Shown: positions 14,556 to 16,087 of the stretch, piece after piece
Position numbering within the stretch: position 1 is the first letter of the stretch
How the letters are laid out: each line of letters opens with the position of its first letter
Origin: Pseudomonadota bacterium
Lineage (GTDB): Bacteria; Pseudomonadota; Gammaproteobacteria; Steroidobacterales; Steroidobacteraceae
Direction: 5' to 3'
DNA: 16,087 bases
Assembly (NCBI GenBank): GCA_021815905.1
Contig: JAKAZP010000009.1
Location: 1 to 16,087, forward strand
The notes under the pieces: generated by a model
Told to the model about the DNA's origin: nothing
The model's database searches: none
What the model saw: the letters and a program-made list of their open reading frames with translations, nothing else
Position numbers and translations under genes: made by a program

Positions 14556-15628
14556 TGCGCCGTTTCCCTGACGAGTCCCGCGGCCTCGATCACCCGGTCC
14601 CCGAGCGCGGCTCCCTCGCTGATCGCGTTGAAGGCCGGCAGGCCGAGTTGATTCGTGATGATCTCGACTCCCGCCTGGTTGTCGGTCGAGGGGCCCGTGA
14701 CGACGCAGGGCTCGATTCCGAAACGCTCGCGCAGCAGCTTGACGCCGCCCCAGGCCGCGACCGGGTCGTTGGCCGAGAGCACGACGGCCGTGAGCGCCGA
14801 GCGGATGTCGGCGGACTCGAGGATCGCATCGACGCCATACGTGCCGAGCAGTCCGTCGCCGAGCTCGAAGACGATGGCATCGGGCTTGCCGACGGCCAGC
14901 TCGGTCAGCATGGTGCGGGTGAGGGCGGGTCCGTTCACCCGCGTGGTGGTGACGATGCCGAGATCGGTGAAGATGGCCGAGTGGCGCGCCCCGGCATCCT
15001 CCATGGCGAGCACGTCACGCCGCAGCGACACGCCGGTGGCCTTGAACGCGTCGATCACGAGGCCGCGGTGACGCATGCGGCTGATGATCGCGCACGCGGC
15101 GGCCGTCTTGCCCGCCTCCATGCAGGTGCCCGCGAGCGCGATCACCGGGAGCTCCCGCGTGTCGAGCCGGGCCTCGGTGTCGAGGCGCCGGTGGCCGACG
15201 CGCGCCGGCACCCCGATGCGCTCGCCGAGATAGGGGAATTGCAGCGCCACGCCGAGCACCCGGCATTCGAACGGCTTGCCCTTCTCCGGGTTGATCGAGT
15301 CGCAGATGCCGAGCACGCCGCCGATGTTGAGCATCTGGATCACGTCGCCGGCCCGCAGCGAGGGCGGCACGTGGCCCGAGTAGCCGAACAGCGCCTTGCG
15401 GTGACCGAGCGCGCCCACGACGATGTCGCCCTTGCCCACCTTGGCCATCCGGCCGCTCACGAGCTCGAGGGTGTTGTAGGTGGACTTGTTGGTGAGCACC
15501 TCGACGACCACCACCACCCCTTCCTCCGAGGGGATGTCGGTGGAGACGCGCACTTCCTGCGACAGGCCGCAGGCCTGCGCGACCGAGGCGATCTTGTCGA
15601 CGACCAGGCTTCTCATCCCGCTCACCAT
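14552..15628 (-). CDS. P-loop protein of unknown function inside the arginine operon (BioD/DUF1611-like loop)
   Basis: A 358-aa protein I cannot name with confidence. Residues 1-155 form a beta-rich N-terminal part with VVVVVEVLTNKSTYNTLELV (38-57) and a striking GDIVVGALGHRKALFGYSGH (67-86). Residues 160-358 look like a P-loop domain: VIALAGTCMEAGKTAAACAI (162-181), then IDAFKATGVS (192-201), IVFELGDGLLGTYG (252-265) and VVLSANDPVAAWGG (282-295). The loop G-T-x4-G-K-T has the spacing of dethiobiotin synthetase (GTDTxVGKT) and of DUF1611 proteins (GTDCxxGK), and FELGDGLLGTYG sits where BioD has a Glu-Gly-rich loop. DUF1611 includes DgcN, a D-glutamate N-acetyltransferase. AGGAG 7 nt upstream fixes ATG 15628. 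It begins 24 bp after argG and overlaps argC by 4 bp. Glutamate acylation, another ATP-dependent step, or regulation are all possible. Confidence 0.88.
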   Translation of the reverse strand: MVSGMRSLVVDKIASVAQACGLSQEVRVSTDIPSEEGVVVVVEVLTNKSTYNTLELVSGRMAKVGKGDIVVGALGHRKALFGYSGHVPPSLRAGDVIQMLNIGGVLGICDSINPEKGKPFECRVLGVALQFPYLGERIGVPARVGHRRLDTEARLDTRELPVIALAGTCMEAGKTAAACAIISRMRHRGLVIDAFKATGVSLRRDVLAMEDAGARHSAIFTDLGIVTTTRVNGPALTRTMLTELAVGKPDAIVFELGDGLLGTYGVDAILESADIRSALTAVVLSANDPVAAWGGVKLLRERFGIEPCVVTGPSTDNQAGVEIITNQLGLPAFNAISEGAALGDRVIEAAGLVRETAQ

Positions 15629-15635
15629 GTCAGAG

Positions 15636-15642
15636 CTCCTTT
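15636..15642 (-). promoter_or_regulatory. Shine-Dalgarno of the P-loop gene
   Basis: AAAGGAG on the minus strand, 7 nt before ATG 15628, in the 24-bp gap after argG. It favours this ATG over the in-frame ATG four codons later. Confidence 0.75.
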
Positions 15643-15652
15643 CCCCGAGCGC

Positions 15653-16087
15653 TCACGCGCGCCCGCCTTGCGCGGAGTCGGCGTCGGCGCGCTCGCCGGC
15701 GCGGCGATGAAACACGCCCGTGAGCGCCACGATCTTCGAGAACCCGAGCGCATCGACCGGCGTCCACTCGCCGGCGGCCTCGCCGTAGACGCCCTTGGAA
15801 GCGGCCATGAGCGAGAACGGCGATTCGACGCCCTCGATGAACAGGTTCCCGGGGCGAAGCTGGAAGCGCACCGTGCCCGTCACCCGCTCCTGCGAGGAGA
15901 GAAGCAGCGCCTCGATGTCGCGGCACACCGGATCGAGCAGCTGGCCCTCGTGCACGAGATCCCCGTAGGGCTGCGCGACCAGTTCCTTGATGCGCTGCTG
16001 GCGACCGGTGAGCACGAGCTTCTCGAGCTCGCGATGCGCGCCGAGCAGCACCTCCGCCGCGGGCGCCTCGAATGCGACCCGACCCTT
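15653..16087 (-). CDS. argG: Argininosuccinate synthase, C-terminal 144 residues only
   Basis: ATP-dependent condensation of citrulline with aspartate. Only the C-terminal part is in the window; the 5' end and the operon promoter lie beyond the right edge. The visible start KGRVAFEAPAAE continues through LEKLVLTGRQQ, LVHEGQLLDPVCRDIEALL, VTGTVRFQL, IEGVESPFSLM and VYGEAAGEWTP, and ends in a short hydrophilic tail. This is the C-terminal pattern of the Xanthomonas/Bacteroidetes type of ArgG rather than the E. coli type. The stop at 15655-15653 is followed 24 bp later by the P-loop gene. Confidence 0.9.
   Translation of the reverse strand, partial: KGRVAFEAPAAEVLLGAHRELEKLVLTGRQQRIKELVAQPYGDLVHEGQLLDPVCRDIEALLLSSQERVTGTVRFQLRPGNLFIEGVESPFSLMAASKGVYGEAAGEWTPVDALGFSKIVALTGVFHRRAGERADADSAQGGRA

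Noticed and set aside
9146..14651. Several plus-strand open frames of 300-475 codons across the arginine operon
   Set aside because: They are antisense to argH, argB, argF', argD and argC, all of which are identified by catalytic motifs. No start signals or domains support the plus-strand frames.

Overview
The window is very GC-rich chromosomal DNA, roughly 70% or more by eye, with tightly packed genes and long spurious open frames opposite the real ones. The gene families point to a gammaproteobacterium on the Xanthomonadales / Steroidobacter / Nevskiales side: polA, an LptM-type lipoprotein, a zeta-class GST, and an arginine operon whose argF, argG and argH resemble the Xanthomonas/Bacteroidetes branch rather than the E. 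coli branch. The lineage is inferred from remembered family features, not from a search. I saw no tRNA, rRNA, CRISPR array, insertion sequence or phage gene.

Layout. (1) 1-2693, minus: polA, complete except for about the last 19 codons. Its start codon sits directly under a -10 box, so the mRNA may be leaderless. (2) 2785-5447, plus: a two-gene unit, a DUF1800 protein and a Tat-exported DUF1501 protein, overlapping by 4 bp. (3) 5514-6214, minus: a YdiI-like hotdog thioesterase and the small lipoprotein LptM, overlapping by 4 bp. (4) 6321-7905, plus: maleylacetoacetate isomerase and a zinc-type ROK fructokinase, overlapping by 11 bp. (5) 7906-9085: a 352-bp gene-free stretch, then a lower-GC gene for an unrecognised secreted protein, closed by a perfect 15-bp inverted repeat. 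(6) 9173-16087, minus: an arginine operon, in transcription order argG (partial), a P-loop protein of unknown function, argC, argD, argF', argB, argH. All junctions are 24 bp or less and two are 4-bp overlaps.

How the arginine genes fit together. ArgB phosphorylates an N-acylated glutamate, ArgC reduces it, ArgD transaminates it to N-acylornithine, and the carbamoyltransferase acts on that acylated ornithine instead of on free ornithine. After deacylation, ArgG and ArgH make arginine. The carbamoyltransferase belongs to the AOTCase/SOTCase branch. At two diagnostic positions it lacks the AOTCase residues (Ala90 where AOTCase has Glu; Ala298 where AOTCase has a carboxylated Lys), so it may use N-succinylornithine. 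No glutamate N-acyltransferase and no ArgE-type deacylase is visible. The operon does contain an extra gene, 14552-15628, whose P-loop has the spacing of dethiobiotin synthetase and of the DUF1611/DgcN family; DgcN is a glutamate N-acetyltransferase. Whether this gene supplies the missing acylation step is the main open question, and it is a hypothesis only.
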